Shown in pieces: positions 63,093-64,000 of a stretch of DNA of 64,000 nt; the stretch's first letter is position 1; each line of letters begins with the position of its first letter. The notes under the pieces are model-generated. The model ran no database searches. It saw nothing but the letters and a program-made list of their open reading frames with translations, and had not been told where the DNA came from. The stretch lies in contig NZ_JANDBC010000001.1 of assembly GCF_024320785.1 (NCBI RefSeq), forward strand, positions 1,184,001-1,248,000. The letters run 5' to 3'. Both the position numbers and the translations under genes were made by a program. This DNA comes from Gracilimonas sediminicola. Lineage in GTDB: Bacteria > Bacteroidota > Rhodothermia > Balneolales > Balneolaceae.

Positions 63093-63123
63093 AGTATTTC
63101 TGCCTTAACTCAAGAAAAAAAGT

Positions 63124-63483
63124 TTACCTTTTTCTTTTATGTGCAGTTTGAACGCTTTTCACAAAAATTGAAATAAGTTCATTACACTCGTTGATGGCTA
63201 TATCCAATTCCGACTTATTACTATATAAATCCGCCCTGTCAATAATTTTGAGAATGACGAATGACTCCCTAAGCTCCTTTAATACAATCTGCAGTTTGTG
63301 TATAAAATCTCTTATTGACTCTGCACTTTGTGCTTCACCATAATTAAGGGCAGGAGAAGTAGCTGAGCGTAATAGTTGACCCGATAAGTGCTTATTAACC
63401 TGATTTACAGGAAGATTCTTAATAAGTCGGATAATGGTTACAGAGAAATCGATTAGGCGTTCTTCAAGTTCTATTCTTTTCAT
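63124..63483 (-). CDS. Four-helix-bundle protein (23S rRNA IVS-type family)
   Basis: Helical protein of 119 residues of the four-helix-bundle family (TIGR02436-like), also found as 23S rRNA intervening-sequence proteins. Family blocks are LEERLIDFSVTIIRLIKNLP, HLSGQLLRSATSPALNYGEAQSAESIRDFIHKLQIVLKELRES and ECNELISIF. These genes occur scattered in genomes of many phyla, often between repeats, and their function is unknown. Here the gene is flanked by inverted repeats (63060-63092 and 63561-63578) and lies between two unrelated genes. Confidence 0.9.
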   Translation of the reverse strand: MKRIELEERLIDFSVTIIRLIKNLPVNQVNKHLSGQLLRSATSPALNYGEAQSAESIRDFIHKLQIVLKELRESFVILKIIDRADLYSNKSELDIAINECNELISIFVKSVQTAHKRKR

Positions 63484-63560
63484 AGTCAGCGTGCTTACTT
63501 GTTTAGAAGTAAGAGCAACTAAAACTGTTATCCTTACAGATTAAATTCTAAAATCTGTAA

Positions 63561-63578
63561 TCAAAAATCGATCATTCG
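63561..63578. repeat. Right flanking repeat of the four-helix-bundle gene
   Basis: TCAAAAATCGATCATTCG; its complement equals the two halves of the element on the left side of the gene, so the gene is bracketed by inverted copies. Confidence 0.55.
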
Positions 63579-63582
63579 ACAA

Positions 63583-64000
63583 TCATTCCTTTTCCTGGAA
63601 TACGTGAATATCGCGCTGTGGGAATGGCATTTCGATGCCTTCTTTATCTAACTCTTCTTTTATTTTTTCGAGATTATCCCAGAAAAAGCCCCAAAAATTT
63701 TCGGTTTTAGTCCATGCGCGGGCAGATAAATCCAGCGAACTGTCTCCAAGGTTTGTGAGTACAACAACCGGGGCCGGGTCTTGCAAAATTCGCTCATCTT
63801 CATTCAGCACCCGCAAAATAACTTCACGTGCTTTTTTCACATCTGAATTGTAACTAATTCCAATCGGAAAGACAGCGCGGCGGGTCTCTTTTGCTGAATA
63901 ATTGATGACCGGCGAGTTTGCCAGCTGACCGTTCGGGATTATAATAAGCTGATTATTAGACGTTTGAAGGTGCGTATGCAGAATATCAATCTTTTCAACA
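63583..64000 (-). CDS. MscS-family mechanosensitive channel (N-terminal part outside window)
   Basis: C-terminal 138 residues of a small-conductance mechanosensitive channel. The frame is open from the right edge; the GTG at 63840 is internal. The visible sequence has the MscS beta-domain signature NQLIIIPNGQLANSPVINYS, then RRAVFPIGISYNSDVKKAREVI and the alpha-beta C-terminal domain ending in HVFQEKE. These channels release solutes when turgor rises, which fits a saline habitat. The membrane helices lie beyond the window. Confidence 0.9.
   Translation of the reverse strand, partial: VEKIDILHTHLQTSNNQLIIIPNGQLANSPVINYSAKETRRAVFPIGISYNSDVKKAREVILRVLNEDERILQDPAPVVVLTNLGDSSLDLSARAWTKTENFWGFFWDNLEKIKEELDKEGIEMPFPQRDIHVFQEKE

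Noticed and set aside
63583-63840. Complete 85-residue protein at the right edge
   Set aside because: The frame continues to base 64000 with the MscS signature, so it is the end of a larger channel gene.

Overview
The window looks like a chromosomal segment of a marine or halotolerant Gram-negative bacterium of the Balneolota/Rhodothermota-Bacteroidota side of the tree. This is an inference from gene content and signals: TonB-dependent receptors with carboxypeptidase-like N-terminal domains, a PorV/PorQ-type protein with secreted proteins carrying type IX (Por) style C-terminal sorting domains, SUMF1-type and NHL lipoproteins, a folP-cdaA pair, a two-subunit methylmalonyl-CoA mutase with MeaB, and several promoters fitting the TTG-N19/20-TAnnTTTG pattern. 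No rRNA, IS transposase, prophage or CRISPR array was seen.

Bases 1-30600 are dominated by signal transduction. An operon (1-10612) holds three sensor kinases with different N-terminal sensors (GAF array; SnoaL-like plus GAF-like; beta-propeller/Y_Y_Y plus GAF) but nearly the same C-terminal DHp-ATPase core. They are followed by a stand-alone receiver and a receiver-PP2C phosphatase. After a convergent zinc metalloprotease and an MltC-like lytic transglycosylase come tRNA-Arg(ACG), a NarL-type kinase/regulator pair, an orphan receiver-like protein, a seven-PAS HisKA_2 protein with a degenerate ATPase domain, a GAF kinase, a tiny basic protein, an ECF42-like sigma factor with its DGPF partner, a membrane hybrid kinase, SufE and a PAS-only protein.

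Bases 30700-41050 are metabolic and housekeeping: a SUMF1-domain lipoprotein, acyl-CoA dehydrogenase divergent from mutA-mutB-meaB (propionate, odd-chain and branched-chain catabolism), the c-di-AMP synthase/dihydropteroate synthase pair, a 7Fe ferredoxin and an NPP-type phosphodiesterase lipoprotein. Bases 41138-56173 are a minus-strand cell-surface block: two secreted proteins with C-terminal sorting-type domains, then a tight four-gene operon (lipoprotein, TonB receptor, PorV-like protein, NHL lipoprotein), then another TonB receptor. Bases 56264-59086 are an arsenosugar-type cluster (peroxidase-like protein, ArsS, two glycosyltransferase-family proteins) without an ArsM in the window. The end carries a small barrel protein, an MBL hydrolase, an acidic DUF349 protein, a four-helix-bundle protein and the C-terminal part of an MscS channel.

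The most unusual theme is short, low-complexity DNA repeats of the type usually found between genes that lie in frame inside proteins. Two different families sit in the same DHp loop of sister kinases, another is shared in the ATPase N-box loop of all three kinases, and others lie in the tail of MutA and at the start of an arsenosugar gene. An inverted repeat also supplies the ribosome-binding site of meaB.
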